This document shows, piece by piece, positions 24,311-35,606 of a stretch of 64,000 nucleotides of DNA. The DNA is from Microtetraspora glauca (GTDB lineage: Bacteria > Actinomycetota > Actinomycetes > Streptosporangiales > Streptosporangiaceae): NCBI GenBank assembly GCA_001570385.1, contig BBYL01000010.1, positions 248,001 to 312,000 of the forward strand. The letters run 5' to 3'. The first letter of the stretch is position 1; each line of letters starts with the position of its first letter. The translations under genes and the position numbers were made by a program. Under the pieces are notes generated by a model. The model did no database searches and had not been told where the DNA came from. It worked only from the letters and a program-made list of their open reading frames with translations.

Positions 24311-25222
24311 ATGAGACTCGCGTTGGGCACGATCCCGTTCGGCACCACTGTGGACGAGGCGACCTCGTTCACCATCCTCGACCGATTCGTCGAGGGCGGC
24401 GGGACGATCGTGGACACCTCGAACAACTATCCCTTCTGGCAGGTCGGCGCGACCGGCGACGAGAGCGAGGTCACCGTCGGCAGGTGGCTCGCCTCGCGCG
24501 GCGTCAGGGACCGGGTCGTCATCAGCACCAAGTGCGGGGCCCGGCCGACGGTTCCCGGCGACCTGACCCTCGCCTCGGCCGAGGGCCTGTCCGCCGGGAC
24601 GATCCGTACGGCGGCCGAGGGCAGCCTGCGCCGGCTCGGCGTCGACGCCATCGACGTCTACTGGGCCCACGTCGAGGACCGCTCCGTACCCCTGGACGAG
24701 ACCGTCGAGGCGTTCGGCCGTCTGGTGGACGAGGGGAAGGTCCGGGAGGTCGGCGCGAGCAACCATCCCGCCTGGCGGGTCGAGCGGGCCCGGCAGGTCG
24801 CGTTGGCCGGCGGCCGGGCGCGGTACACCCACCTGCAGATGCGTCACTCCTACCTGCGCCCACGCCCCGGCGTACGCCTGCCGGAGGGTGGCCACGTCCA
24901 GGTCGGGGAGGAGACCCTGGACTACGTGCGCTCGGAGCCGGATCTGACCCTGTGGGTCTACACCTCGCTGCTGGCCGGGGCGTACACGAGTAAGCCGCTT
25001 CCCGAGCAGTACGACCATCCGGGCACGACGCGGCGGCTCGCCGCGCTGGACGAGGTCGCGCGTGAGGTCGGCGCGACGCGGAACCAGGTCGTCCTGGCCT
25101 GGTTGCGCGCGCAGGGCATCATCCCGATCGTGGGCGCGAGCGCGGTGGCCCAGATCGAGGAGCTGCTGGCGGAGGTCACGCTGGACGACGAGCTGCGAGC
25201 CCGGCTGGACGCCCCCGCCTGA
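24311..25222 (+). CDS. aldo/keto reductase
   Basis: A 303-residue NADPH-type oxidoreductase with a TIM barrel. The expected tetrad is visible: Asp and Tyr in TIVDTSNNYPF, Lys in VISTKCG and His in VYWAHVED. The C-terminus carries the cofactor motif IPIVGASAVAQIEE. The start ATG lies about 16 bp after the second MerR box, so the transcript has a very short leader. It is the probable target of the divergent MerR regulator. Confidence 0.92.
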   Translation: MRLALGTIPFGTTVDEATSFTILDRFVEGGGTIVDTSNNYPFWQVGATGDESEVTVGRWLASRGVRDRVVISTKCGARPTVPGDLTLASAEGLSAGTIRTAAEGSLRRLGVDAIDVYWAHVEDRSVPLDETVEAFGRLVDEGKVREVGASNHPAWRVERARQVALAGGRARYTHLQMRHSYLRPRPGVRLPEGGHVQVGEETLDYVRSEPDLTLWVYTSLLAGAYTSKPLPEQYDHPGTTRRLAALDEVAREVGATRNQVVLAWLRAQGIIPIVGASAVAQIEELLAEVTLDDELRARLDAPA

Positions 25223-25888
25223 TCACTCCACGGGCGGCTCGGAGATGTGCTCGGACAGGTAGCGGCGGACCAACCGCTTGCACTCGACGATCAGATCCGG
25301 GTCGCCCTCCGGGTGGGCGCGGAAGGCGAGCTTGAGCACGGCGTCGGCCGCCTCCACCGCGACGATGAACGCGCGGCCGAGGCCCTCGTTCCTGGGCGCG
25401 CCCAGCAACTCGATGATGAGCGAGCGAAGCCGGTCGGCCACGATGACGTTGTTGTCCAGGGCTCGGTCGAGCATGCGCCGGCTCTCGGGCAGCGCGGGGC
25501 CGCCGGGCGTGGTCAGTATCTCGCCGAAGTCGACGACCCCGAAGCCGGGCATCGTCCGCTTCATGTGGACGAACTCGTCGATGACGAGGTCGACGGCCTC
25601 GGTCCAGTCCTTGAGGGAGGCGCCGACCACCCGGGCGGCCATCCGGTCGAGGAAGGCGTCGAGGTTGCGCAGGGCGAGCGCGCGGACCAGCCCCTGCTTG
25701 TCGGGGAAGAACTGGTAGAAGGTCCCGATGGGCACCTCGGCCCGGCGGGCGACCTCCTTGGTCGTCAGCTGTTCGTAGCCGACCTCGTCGAGCAGCAGGG
25801 CGCACTCGTCCAACATCCGCTCGACCCGTTCGAGGCTGCGGCGCTGGGAAGGGCGGCGGCGCAGCGTTCCACCCGCGGCGTTCGTCAT
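25223..25888 (-). CDS. TetR-family regulator
   Basis: A 221-residue TetR protein. The HTH is TTKEVARRAEVPIGTFYQFF, near residues 37-57. The C-terminal domain is large and predicted helical. I chose ATG at 25888; a start at 25942 would place codons over the operator. It is divergent from the GH1 beta-glucosidase, and the gap holds an ATGAG-N5-CTCAT dyad. Confidence 0.88.
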   Translation of the reverse strand: MTNAAGGTLRRRPSQRRSLERVERMLDECALLLDEVGYEQLTTKEVARRAEVPIGTFYQFFPDKQGLVRALALRNLDAFLDRMAARVVGASLKDWTEAVDLVIDEFVHMKRTMPGFGVVDFGEILTTPGGPALPESRRMLDRALDNNVIVADRLRSLIIELLGAPRNEGLGRAFIVAVEAADAVLKLAFRAHPEGDPDLIVECKRLVRRYLSEHISEPPVE

Positions 25889-25927
25889 TGGCCCATTCTC
25901 TACCGGATGACCCGTACGCGCGTTAAC

Positions 25928-25942
25928 ATGAGCGTCACTCAT
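25928..25942. promoter_or_regulatory. TetR-type operator ATGAG-N5-CTCAT
   Basis: ATGAGCGTCACTCAT is a perfect 5-bp-arm dyad, 18 bp before the beta-glucosidase start and about 40 bp before the TetR start. Confidence 0.7.
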
Positions 25943-25959
25943 ATCCGAAAGGGTGGCAC

Positions 25960-27240
25960 ATGTTCCTCTGGGGTACGGCTACCGCCTCCTACCAGATCGA
26001 GGGCGCGGTCTCCGAGGACGGACGCGGCGTCTCGATCTGGGACACGTTCTCCCACGAGCCCGGGAAGGTCCGGGACGGGCACACCGGCGACGTGGCCTGT
26101 GATCACTACCATCGCTGGCCGGAGGACGTCGCGCTGATGGCCGACGCGGGCCTCAACGCGTACCGCTTCTCGGTCGCGTGGCCGCGGATCCAGCCCACCG
26201 GACGGGGCGAGGTCAACCAGGCGGGGCTCGACTTCTACGACCGGCTGGTGGACGGCCTCTGCGAGAAGGGCATCACCCCCGCGCTGACGCTGTTCCACTG
26301 GGACCTGCCCCAGGCGCTGGAGGACGAGGGCGGCTGGCTGAACCGCGACACATCCGGATATTTCGCGGATTACGCGGCCATAGTGGCGGAGCGACTGTCC
26401 GACCGGGTCAAAATGTGGATCACCCTCAACGAGCCCATCGTGCACATGACGTTCGGGTACGCCATGGGCGTCCACGCGCCGGGCCGTACGCTGCTCCTCG
26501 ACGCCCTGCCCGTCGCCCATCACCAGCTTCTCGGGCACGGCCTCGCCACGGCGGCGCTGCGGGCGAACGGCGCCGAGCAGGTGCTGATCACGAACAACTG
26601 CACGCCGGTGTGGCCGGCCTCGGACGACCCGGCCGACCTCGCCGCCGCGGCCGCCTACGACACCATGCACAACCGGCTGTTCAACGACCCCCTCTTCGTC
26701 GGCTCCTATCCCGACTTCTCGGCGTTCGGAGTGGAGAATCTGGACTTCATCCACGACGGGGATCTGGCGACGATCGCGCAGCCGCTCGACGGGCTCGGGA
26801 TCAACTACTACAACCCCACGCGGATCTCCGCGCCGTCCACCGACCTTCTGCCGTTCGACGACGCGGGAATCACCGGCTACCCGACCACGGCGTTCGGCTG
26901 GCCCGTCGTGCCCGACGGCCTGCGCGAGCTGCTCGTCTCCCTCAAGGAGCGGTACGGCACCGCGCTCCCGCCGGTCTACATCACAGAGAACGGCTGCTCG
27001 TACGACGGGATCGAGGACCAGGAGCGGATCGACTACCTCGACGGTCACATCAAGGCGATCAGGCGGGCCCAGGCCGAGGGCGTGGACGTCCGCGGCTACT
27101 TCATCTGGTCGCTGCTCGACAACTTCGAGTGGGCCGAGGGGTACCACCAGCGCTTCGGCCTCGTCCACGTCGACTTCGAGACCCAGAAGCGCACCCCGAA
27201 GGCCAGCTACCACTGGCTCAGGCAACTGATCGCGGAGTGA
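25960..27240 (+). CDS. GH1 beta-glucosidase (intracellular)
   Basis: A 426-residue glycoside hydrolase. The N-terminal GTATASYQIEGA is the GH1 signature, the acid/base Glu lies in WITLNEP, and the nucleophile Glu in YITENGCS. The acceptor-site motif NFEWAEGY is also present. No signal peptide, so it acts inside the cell on imported disaccharides or glucosides. It starts immediately at the GH1 domain, slightly shorter at the N-terminus than many homologues. Divergent from a TetR gene. Together with the LacI-controlled importer 5 kb upstream it would provide beta-glucoside use, although no shared operator was seen. Confidence 0.95.
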   Translation: MFLWGTATASYQIEGAVSEDGRGVSIWDTFSHEPGKVRDGHTGDVACDHYHRWPEDVALMADAGLNAYRFSVAWPRIQPTGRGEVNQAGLDFYDRLVDGLCEKGITPALTLFHWDLPQALEDEGGWLNRDTSGYFADYAAIVAERLSDRVKMWITLNEPIVHMTFGYAMGVHAPGRTLLLDALPVAHHQLLGHGLATAALRANGAEQVLITNNCTPVWPASDDPADLAAAAAYDTMHNRLFNDPLFVGSYPDFSAFGVENLDFIHDGDLATIAQPLDGLGINYYNPTRISAPSTDLLPFDDAGITGYPTTAFGWPVVPDGLRELLVSLKERYGTALPPVYITENGCSYDGIEDQERIDYLDGHIKAIRRAQAEGVDVRGYFIWSLLDNFEWAEGYHQRFGLVHVDFETQKRTPKASYHWLRQLIAE

Positions 27241-27330
27241 TCCCTGCCGGAGGGCCGCACCTGCGGCGCGGCGGGCTCGGGGTGCCCTTGAGGCGACTCG
27301 CGCCCTCCGCGCCGGCCCCTGACGCGGAGC

Positions 27331-28215
27331 TCAGAGCACGGAGACGTGGACGTGGTCGTAGTGGTTCGCGGTGATGCCACCGCGGTCGGACATCATCCGC
27401 CAGCCCGCGCCCGTACGCATGTCATAGAAGCGCTGCTGCCAGATGATGTACATGATCCCGTACTTGTCGGCGTTGTCGATGCACCATTGGGCGAGGGCGT
27501 CGCCGCGCGCCTTGGCCACGGGATCGGGCATGCGGCCGTTGCTCATCATGAAGTCGCAGGCGCGGCCCTTGCCGTGCTCTCCGGGGTCGCCCACGCGCAG
27601 GCAGCCCACCCCGAAGGGCATCGGGAAGGACTGCATGACGATGCCCCGCAGGGTGATCAGCCGCTGGGTCAAACCGCTCGCGGAGCCGGGGGTCTGGAAG
27701 CCGAACTTGGCCAGCTTCTCCTCGACCTCGCGCTGCTTGGCCTTCAGCTCCTTGATGTGCCTCTCCAGCTTGGCGATCTTCGCGTCGGCGTCCTTCGCGG
27801 CCTTCTTCTGCTCCGCGATCAGCGTCTTGATCGAGTTGAGGTGCTGCGTCTTCTCACTGGAGAGGTAGGACATGATCGAGTACGTGCCGAGGTCGGTCTG
27901 CGGCAGCATCAGTTCGGACGCGTCGAACCCTCCGCCCATGTACGAGGTCTGGGCGAACATGGCCACCCGCTGCTCGGCCTTGATCTGAGAGCGCTTCAGC
28001 TTCGTCAACCGCGCGGAGGCGTTCTTCGCGAGCTTCATGGTGTCGTCGAGGCTGACGATCTCCCCGCGGTACGCCTTGGCGAGATCGGCGGCGTCCTGGG
28101 TGAGTTTCTTGAGTTTGGCCTGCTCGTCCGGTGCCGCCTGCGCTCCGGGTGCGGTGAGCGCGCCAAGGAGCGCGGTGAACATCACCGCCAGGCCGACCCA
28201 GCGCCCCGGTTGCAC
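27331..28215 (-). CDS. secreted coiled-coil protein with C-terminal peptidoglycan-hydrolase-like domain
   Basis: A 294-residue exported protein. GTG 28215 follows GGGGAGG, giving a signal peptide ending GAQAA. Residues about 35-190 form a long coiled coil, rich in Lys and Glu (KDADAKIAKLERHIKELKAK). The C-terminal domain (about 200-294) has GKGRACDFMM and HYDHVHVSVL, spaced His/Asp residues like zinc ligands of M15 peptidases, and matches the ARB-07466-like C-terminal domain of actinobacterial cell-wall proteins. It probably acts in septum or hyphal wall remodelling. The promoter is close, with -10 TATAGT at 28243-28248. Confidence 0.87.
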   Translation of the reverse strand: MQPGRWVGLAVMFTALLGALTAPGAQAAPDEQAKLKKLTQDAADLAKAYRGEIVSLDDTMKLAKNASARLTKLKRSQIKAEQRVAMFAQTSYMGGGFDASELMLPQTDLGTYSIMSYLSSEKTQHLNSIKTLIAEQKKAAKDADAKIAKLERHIKELKAKQREVEEKLAKFGFQTPGSASGLTQRLITLRGIVMQSFPMPFGVGCLRVGDPGEHGKGRACDFMMSNGRMPDPVAKARGDALAQWCIDNADKYGIMYIIWQQRFYDMRTGAGWRMMSDRGGITANHYDHVHVSVL

Positions 28216-28242
28216 GTGATCCTCCCCTGCAGACGGTCCGAA

Positions 28243-28248
28243 ACTATA
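28243..28248 (-). promoter_or_regulatory. -10 element TATAGT for the coiled-coil hydrolase gene
   Basis: On the minus strand TATAGT lies 28 bp before the GTG start in an AT-rich stretch. The -35 region is weak (TGGCGG at 17-bp spacing). Confidence 0.5.
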
Positions 28249-28469
28249 GAAGATGATCTTGAAAGCCGCCACCTGAACGGGCGATCCTGTGCATGTTTCC
28301 TCTTGTTTGCCGGTATTTGCGAGCAATTGAGCATCTTGCCAGCACAGACAGAACATGATTCGGTCCCAATGGCGGGTCGGTACTTGTCCCGCACCGCTGC
28401 GACGCACAGACTGTTAACCAAACAAGCATTCGCTCAAATCAGGCACGCCCGACCGGGAGGCGGACCAGC

Positions 28470-29906
28470 ATGCTTCACCACGACAGGCTCTTCATCGGGG
28501 GCGACTGGATGGCCCCCGCGGGCACCGGGACCATCGACGTCGTGTCGCCGCACACCGAGGAGGTGGTCGGGCGGGTTCCCGACGGCACCGCCGCCGACAT
28601 GGACCGCGCGGTCGCCGCGGCGCGCGAGGCGTTCGACGCCGGACCGTGGCCCCGGATGAGCATGGCCGAGCGCGCGGCCGTCGTCGCGAGGCTCGCCGAG
28701 ATCTACGCGGCGCGCCAGAACGAGATCGCCGACGTGATCACCCTGGAGATGGGCTCACCGATCACGTTCTCTCAGCTCGCCCAGGCCCCGCAGCCGCTCG
28801 GGATGCTGCAGTACTTCGCCGAGCTGGGCGCGACCTTCGCCGTCGAGGACGAGCGGCCGGGCATGTTCGGCCCCATCACCGTGCGCCGCGAGCCGGTCGG
28901 CGTCGTCGCCGCCGTCGTTCCGTGGAACGTCCCGCAGTTCGTCATCATGACCAAGCTCGCCCCCGCGCTCGTCGCCGGCTGCACCATCGTCGTCAAGCCG
29001 GCCCCGGAGACGCCGCTCGACGCCTACCTGCTCGCCGAGATGGTCAAGGAGGCCGGGATCCCCGACGGCGTGGTCAACATCGTGGCCGCCGGGCGTGAGG
29101 CGGGCGAGCACCTCGTCTCCCACCCCGGCGTCGACAAGGTGGCCTTCACCGGTTCCACCGCCGCGGGCCGTCGGATCGCCTCCATCTGCGGCGAGCAGCT
29201 CAAGCGCTGCAGCCTGGAGCTCGGCGGCAAGTCGGCGGCGATCATCCTGGACGACTGCGACCTGCCGTCCGCGATGGGCTTCCTGTCGATCGCCTCGCTC
29301 ATGAACAACGGCCAGGCGTGCGTCGCGCAGACCCGCATCCTCGCCTCCAGGAACCGGTACGACGAGGTCGTGCAGGCGGTGGCCGACATGGTGGTCGGCC
29401 AGCAGGTCGGCGACCCCGCCGACCCGGCCACGGGCATCGGCCCGCTGGTGGCCAGGCGGCAGCAGGAGCGGGTCGAGGGATACATCAGGATCGGCATCGA
29501 CGAGGGCGCCAAGACGGTCGTCGGCGGCCTCAACCGGCCGTTCGACCGTGGCTGGTACGTCGCCCCCACCGTGTTCGCCGGGGCGACCAACGACATGCGC
29601 ATCGCCCGCGAGGAGATCTTCGGGCCGGTCCTGGCGGTGATCCCGTACGACGACGAGGCGGACGCGATCCGCATCGCCAACGACAGCGACTACGGGCTGT
29701 CCGGCTCGGTCTGGACCGCGGACACCGACCACGGCATGGACGTCGCCCGCCAGGTCCGCACGGGCACCTACGGCGTCAACATGATGAACACCATGGAGCC
29801 GTCCACACCGTTCGGCGGATACAAGGCGAGCGGGCTCGGCCGGGAACTCGGCCCCGAGGGCCTGTCGGCCTATCTGGAGTACAAGTCGATCGCCCGCCTC
29901 GGCTGA
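28470..29906 (+). CDS. aldehyde dehydrogenase (NAD(P)-dependent)
   Basis: A 478-residue ALDH-superfamily enzyme. The Rossmann segment FTGSTAAGRR, the catalytic Glu in LELGGKSAA and the nucleophile Cys in NNGQACVAQT are all present. The oligomerisation tail is normal. It oxidises an unidentified aldehyde to the acid. The start ATG follows GGGAGG. It stands alone, divergent from the coiled-coil hydrolase. The aldehyde made by the benzoylformate-decarboxylase-like enzyme could be a substrate, but the genes are 12 kb apart and not co-regulated by sequence. Confidence 0.95.
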   Translation: MLHHDRLFIGGDWMAPAGTGTIDVVSPHTEEVVGRVPDGTAADMDRAVAAAREAFDAGPWPRMSMAERAAVVARLAEIYAARQNEIADVITLEMGSPITFSQLAQAPQPLGMLQYFAELGATFAVEDERPGMFGPITVRREPVGVVAAVVPWNVPQFVIMTKLAPALVAGCTIVVKPAPETPLDAYLLAEMVKEAGIPDGVVNIVAAGREAGEHLVSHPGVDKVAFTGSTAAGRRIASICGEQLKRCSLELGGKSAAIILDDCDLPSAMGFLSIASLMNNGQACVAQTRILASRNRYDEVVQAVADMVVGQQVGDPADPATGIGPLVARRQQERVEGYIRIGIDEGAKTVVGGLNRPFDRGWYVAPTVFAGATNDMRIAREEIFGPVLAVIPYDDEADAIRIANDSDYGLSGSVWTADTDHGMDVARQVRTGTYGVNMMNTMEPSTPFGGYKASGLGRELGPEGLSAYLEYKSIARLG

Positions 29907-30221
29907 ACGGGACACCGGGCCGGGTCACCTGACCGGATCGTCCGGCGGGTCATCCGGCCGGGTCGACTCGGGCTGATTGGCTCGGGCTGACCGACTGGGG
30001 CTGACTGACTCGGGCGGGACTCCCACCGGTCCCGCACGGCCGTCGGCGTGCGAGGCATCACCTCGCCACCGCTCCGGCCGTACGGGACCGAAGGCCGCCC
30101 AGCGCGCCCCCGCGACGCTGGGCCACACCATGAGTACACAATGGTGCACACCGATCTCCCCAAACCGGCGGATTGGACCACTCCCGAGGGATTTGATCCG
30201 TTCAACTCAGGTAGACGACCG
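29907..30221. other. non-coding gap with 14-bp tandem repeats
   Basis: No gene seen. Positions 29966-30019 hold a degenerate array of a 14-bp unit, CTCGGGCTGATTGG, CTCGGGCTGACCGA, CTGGGGCTGACTGA and a partial fourth. The gap separates convergent genes. Confidence 0.6.
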
Positions 30222-30977
30222 TTATTCGGGTTTGGTTCGCGAAATCCAGCGACCAATTTTCCGGACCAGATCCGGCGTCGCCGCCGCCTCGGCGTGGCCG
30301 TACCCGGGGATGATCCACATCTCCTTCGGGTCGCGGGCGTTGCCGTAGAGCTCGTGCGGGTGGTCCAGCGGGAAGAACGGGTCGGCGTCACCATGGACGA
30401 TCAGGAACGGCGTCGGCGCGATGAGCGCGGCCGCCTCGTACGGCGGCAGCGGCACGGGGTCCCACTCACCCGTCGCGATCCGGGTCCGCTTGATCCACCG
30501 CGCGGCGAGCCGCCCCTCCGGACGCTCGATCGCCCAGTGCACCTGGCGCATCGGCTTGGTGCCCCGGTAGTACCACCACGCGGGGCCGCTCACCGCGACG
30601 ACCGCGTCCACGCCCCGGTGCAGCGCGGCATGCCGTACGGCCACGGCCGCGCCCATCGAGAAACCGATGGTCACTACCCGCCGGTAGCCGATCGACCTGG
30701 CGTGCTTCACCGCCGCGTCGAGATCGAGCACCTCAAGGTCGCCCACCGTCGACTTGCCGGTGGAACGCCCGTGCCCGCGGAAGTCGAAGGAGAGCACACC
30801 CCCGAAGCCGGCCAGGACGTGCACGATGCGCCGCGTGCACCGCGTTCGCCAGGATCCGGTGAATCCGTGGGCGAGCACGATGCCGAGGTCGAGGGAGCCG
30901 TTGGGCGTGTGCGAAGCGTCGATCCGCACGCCGTCCGACGTGCGCAGCATCGCCGCGAAGGCCGGAGCGAAGGTCAT
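30222..30977 (-). CDS. alpha/beta-hydrolase
   Basis: A 251-residue cytoplasmic serine hydrolase. The oxyanion region IVLAHGFTGS, nucleophile GFSMGAA, acid in VHGDADPFFP and His in GYGHAEAA are all present, in the right order. It resembles dienelactone-hydrolase/esterase-like proteins. Substrate unknown. The ATG at 30977 is preceded by GGGGGA; a TTG nine bases earlier is possible. Confidence 0.9.
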   Translation of the reverse strand: MTFAPAFAAMLRTSDGVRIDASHTPNGSLDLGIVLAHGFTGSWRTRCTRRIVHVLAGFGGVLSFDFRGHGRSTGKSTVGDLEVLDLDAAVKHARSIGYRRVVTIGFSMGAAVAVRHAALHRGVDAVVAVSGPAWWYYRGTKPMRQVHWAIERPEGRLAARWIKRTRIATGEWDPVPLPPYEAAALIAPTPFLIVHGDADPFFPLDHPHELYGNARDPKEMWIIPGYGHAEAAATPDLVRKIGRWISRTKPE

Positions 30978-31052
30978 GTCCCCCAACCTTAACGGCGCCT
31001 CCCGACACGGTTCTCAGGAGGACGTCTCCGCCGTGAACGTCTCCGCCGTGGA

Positions 31053-31086
31053 GCGCGCCCGCGTGGATCCACGGTTGCGGGCGCGC
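31053..31086. terminator. hairpin terminator after the MFS_3 gene
   Basis: GCGCGCCCGC pairs with GCGGGCGCGC around a loop that itself contains the palindrome GTGGATCCAC. It lies just past the stop of the minus-strand MFS gene. Confidence 0.75.
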
Positions 31087-31092
31087 CCCGGC

Positions 31093-32379
31093 TCACACCT
31101 GTTCGGGGACGACCTCCGCGCGGCGCAGCGCGGCCCGCCGCAGTGGCTCGCGCAGCGCCGTGCCGAGCCGTACGCCGGCGAGGCGGGCGAACAGGGCGGC
31201 GGCGAGCACCGTGGCGGCCACCGTCACGACGCCGCCGAGCTGGAGGGCCAGCCGGGGGCCGAAGGAGTCGCTCAGCCAGCCGAGCAGCGGGCCGCCCACC
31301 GCGCCGGACGCCGCGGAGACCACGCCGAGGACCGCGATGACGCGGCCGCGCATGTGATCGGGGCTGTCCAGCTGGGCACGCGCCGATACGGCGGTGTCGA
31401 GCACGACCGCGCTCGCGGCGACGGGCAGCATGAGAGCGGCGAACGAGACGAAGCCCGGAGCCAGGCCGCTCAGCAGCTGGACCGCGCTGGCCAGCAGAGC
31501 GGCGCACAGCAGCAGCCGCAGCGTGAGCCGGGCCCGACCGGCCGCGACCACGCCGCCGATCACCGTGCCGACGGCGAAGACCGTCGAGAGCACGCCGTAC
31601 CCCGCGGAGCCGGCGGCCAGGGGGCCCGCGCTCATCGCCGCCATGGTGACCTGATAGTTGCGCCCGAGGCTCCCCAGGACGAGGGCGAGACCGAGGAGCA
31701 CCAGGAGCCAGGGCGTGCGCAGCACGTAGCGCAGGCCCTCGCCGACGCCGCGTTCCCCGGTGGAGGATGCCCTGGGCAGGACGTGCATCTCGTCGCGGCG
31801 CATGGCGAAGATCGCGCCGATCACGGCGAGGAAGCTCGCCGCGTTGATGAGGAACAGGGCGCTCATGCCGGTGATCGGGAGCAGCACGCCGGCCGCGCTC
31901 ATGCCGAGGATGCGCGCACCCGAGCTGATCACCGAACCGAGCGCCATCGCGTTGGGGAGGTCCTCGGGCGGCACGACCTCCGCGCCGAACCGGCCGAGAG
32001 CGGGGCCGCCGATCGCGTTGACCACCCCGGAGGCGAGCATCACGGCATAGAGGGGGACCATCGACCGGGGCTCGCCCATCGCGATCATCGCGAGGGCCAG
32101 GGCGAGCCCTCCCTGGGCGATCTGCGCGGCCAGCACGACGGGCCGGGAGGGCAGCCGGTCGGCCAGCGAACCACCCCACATGCCGAGCACGAGCGTGGGC
32201 AGCGCCTGGAGCACGAGGCTGAGCCCGACGCTGGTGGCCGAGCCGGTGGCCGAGAGGATCAGCCAGTTGACGCCCAGCACCTGCATCCAGGTCCCGGTCA
32301 CGGAGACGAGGTCGGCGGCGGCCCAGAACCGATAGTTACGGTGCCGAAGGGAACGCAGCGTCGCCGCGGGTAAAGCCAC
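31093..32379 (-). CDS. MFS exporter, EntS/MFS_3 type
   Basis: A 428-residue membrane protein with about 12 helices. The N-terminal RHRNYRFWAAADLVSVTGTW and the loop GGSLADRLPSRP are typical of the EntS-like MFS_3 group that exports siderophores, macrolides or other metabolites. It starts at GTG after AAGGA. No regulator is adjacent. An inverted CACATG/CATGTG pair at about 32471-32503, upstream of the gene, may be a regulatory site. Confidence 0.88.
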   Translation of the reverse strand: MALPAATLRSLRHRNYRFWAAADLVSVTGTWMQVLGVNWLILSATGSATSVGLSLVLQALPTLVLGMWGGSLADRLPSRPVVLAAQIAQGGLALALAMIAMGEPRSMVPLYAVMLASGVVNAIGGPALGRFGAEVVPPEDLPNAMALGSVISSGARILGMSAAGVLLPITGMSALFLINAASFLAVIGAIFAMRRDEMHVLPRASSTGERGVGEGLRYVLRTPWLLVLLGLALVLGSLGRNYQVTMAAMSAGPLAAGSAGYGVLSTVFAVGTVIGGVVAAGRARLTLRLLLCAALLASAVQLLSGLAPGFVSFAALMLPVAASAVVLDTAVSARAQLDSPDHMRGRVIAVLGVVSAASGAVGGPLLGWLSDSFGPRLALQLGGVVTVAATVLAAALFARLAGVRLGTALREPLRRAALRRAEVVPEQV

Positions 32380-32799
32380 CGTCGTGTCCTTCTTCGGGGA
32401 GATTCAACGGCAGGACGAACACACGGCCGATATCCCAGGATTCCGTTTTGTCCGGAAATATGACGCTAATCACATGCTAAAGTGGTTTTGAGCAGATCAT
32501 GTGAATCGAAGAGGCCGATCCTCCAGCCACGTGACCGATCCCGCCAGGGTGATCTTCTTCGAGATCTCGTCGCAGATCAGGGGCAGGCCGCCGACCGCCA
32601 TCCGTGAAACCATCAGCGATGGAACTTTCGGCGACAAACGTGGAGATGTGCCAGATCGTGCGCCCATGGCGCGCGGCGGTGACGGGCATCAACTAAAATC
32701 TGAAGGTCGCACTCGCGGCCAGAGCGTCTCGCGACGGGACACGAGCCGGTTCCCGGGACGCGGACGGACAGCCCCAACGAACCAGAGCGAGACTCCACT
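32380..32799. other. 420-bp gap, possible small ORF or gene remnant
   Basis: The gap separates the divergent MFS and typA genes. On the minus strand, 32497-32667 could encode a 56-residue peptide whose last 34 codons are 28/34 GC-ending (by eye), ending RPLRFT. It has no good ribosome site and no family resemblance, so I do not call it a gene. An AT-rich stretch at 32440-32500 probably holds the MFS promoter. Confidence 0.4.
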
Positions 32800-34653
<1,854 letters not shown>

Positions 34654-34686
34654 TCGCGCAGGGCAGCGACCGGGAGATCCGCACGC

Positions 34687-34720
34687 CGGCCGCCTGAACC
34701 GAAACCGGTTCAGGCGGCCG
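34687..34720 (+). terminator. terminator of typA
   Basis: CGGCCGCCTGAACC pairs perfectly with GGTTCAGGCGGCCG around GAAACC, a 14-bp stem. Confidence 0.9.
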
Positions 34721-34898
34721 CCTGCGTTCCGGCCCACCGCGCGCCGACGAGCCGGGCACATCGTCTCGACGGGGCCAGGAGGGCGCAATACGACGCCATC
34801 CAGGCCGCCGTTTCCCACCCGCGACATGGCCCACGCATGGTTTCCTGCGTAACGGAAGGTAATCGGAACGCAACCCAACGCACAAAGCAGGAGTCACC

Positions 34899-35504
34899 AT
34901 GCCCGGCAGGACACATTTCGCACTCGCCGTGATGCTCATGCTCGGAGGGGCCGTCGCCGGATCCTCCGCCGCCGAGGCGACACCCGGCCGCATCGCCCGC
35001 CCCCTCGACGCCACGCTCCGCGACGCGAACGGCAAGCGGGTCGGCGTACTGCGGATCGAGGACGAGGGACCGCAGGCGACCCGGATCACCGTGAGCGTCT
35101 GGGGCCTGCCCGTCGGCTATCACGGCTTCCATGTCCATACCACCGGCACGTGCGACGCCAAGGCGGTCGATCCGGTGACCGGGAGCCCGTTCACCTCGGC
35201 CGGCGGGCATCTCGACCTCGACGCGTCCGGGCACCACGGCGACCACTCCGGAGACCTCCCCGCCCTGCTCGTGGGCCGGAACGGCACCGGCCGCGCCTCG
35301 TTCGTCACCGACCGGTTCCGGGTCTCGCAGCTGACCGACTCGGACGGCAGCGCCGTCGTCATGCACGCGCTGCCGGACAACTACGGCAACATCCCCGTCC
35401 GCTACACGCACCCGGCGGACGTGACGGGGACGACGGGCGCCGACGCGACCACGTTGAAGGCCGGCGACACCGGCAACCGGATCGCCTGCGGCGTCGTCCG
35501 CTGA
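34899..35504 (+). CDS. sodC: secreted Cu/Zn superoxide dismutase-like protein
   Basis: A 201-residue exported protein. A signal peptide (ALAVMLMLGGAVAGSSAAEA) precedes a SOD_Cu domain: copper ligands in GFHVHTTGTCD, zinc-loop residues in SAGGHLD and HHGDHSGDLP, and the copper His in VVMHALPDN. The Cys pair is also present (TGTCD and IACGV). It would detoxify extracellular superoxide. Starts at ATG after GGAG. It is a single gene. The Arg that guides superoxide to the site is not obvious in the usual C-terminal position, so activity is likely but not certain. Confidence 0.88.
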   Translation: MPGRTHFALAVMLMLGGAVAGSSAAEATPGRIARPLDATLRDANGKRVGVLRIEDEGPQATRITVSVWGLPVGYHGFHVHTTGTCDAKAVDPVTGSPFTSAGGHLDLDASGHHGDHSGDLPALLVGRNGTGRASFVTDRFRVSQLTDSDGSAVVMHALPDNYGNIPVRYTHPADVTGTTGADATTLKAGDTGNRIACGVVR

Positions 35505-35606
35505 TGCCCCAAGCCGCCCCCAAGTGGCGCACAAGCCGCCCGGGCCACCATGCCTGTAGGAGAGCACCACGGGGGTGCGGTGCCTCCACGAGAGGGGGAA
35601 TCCGTC

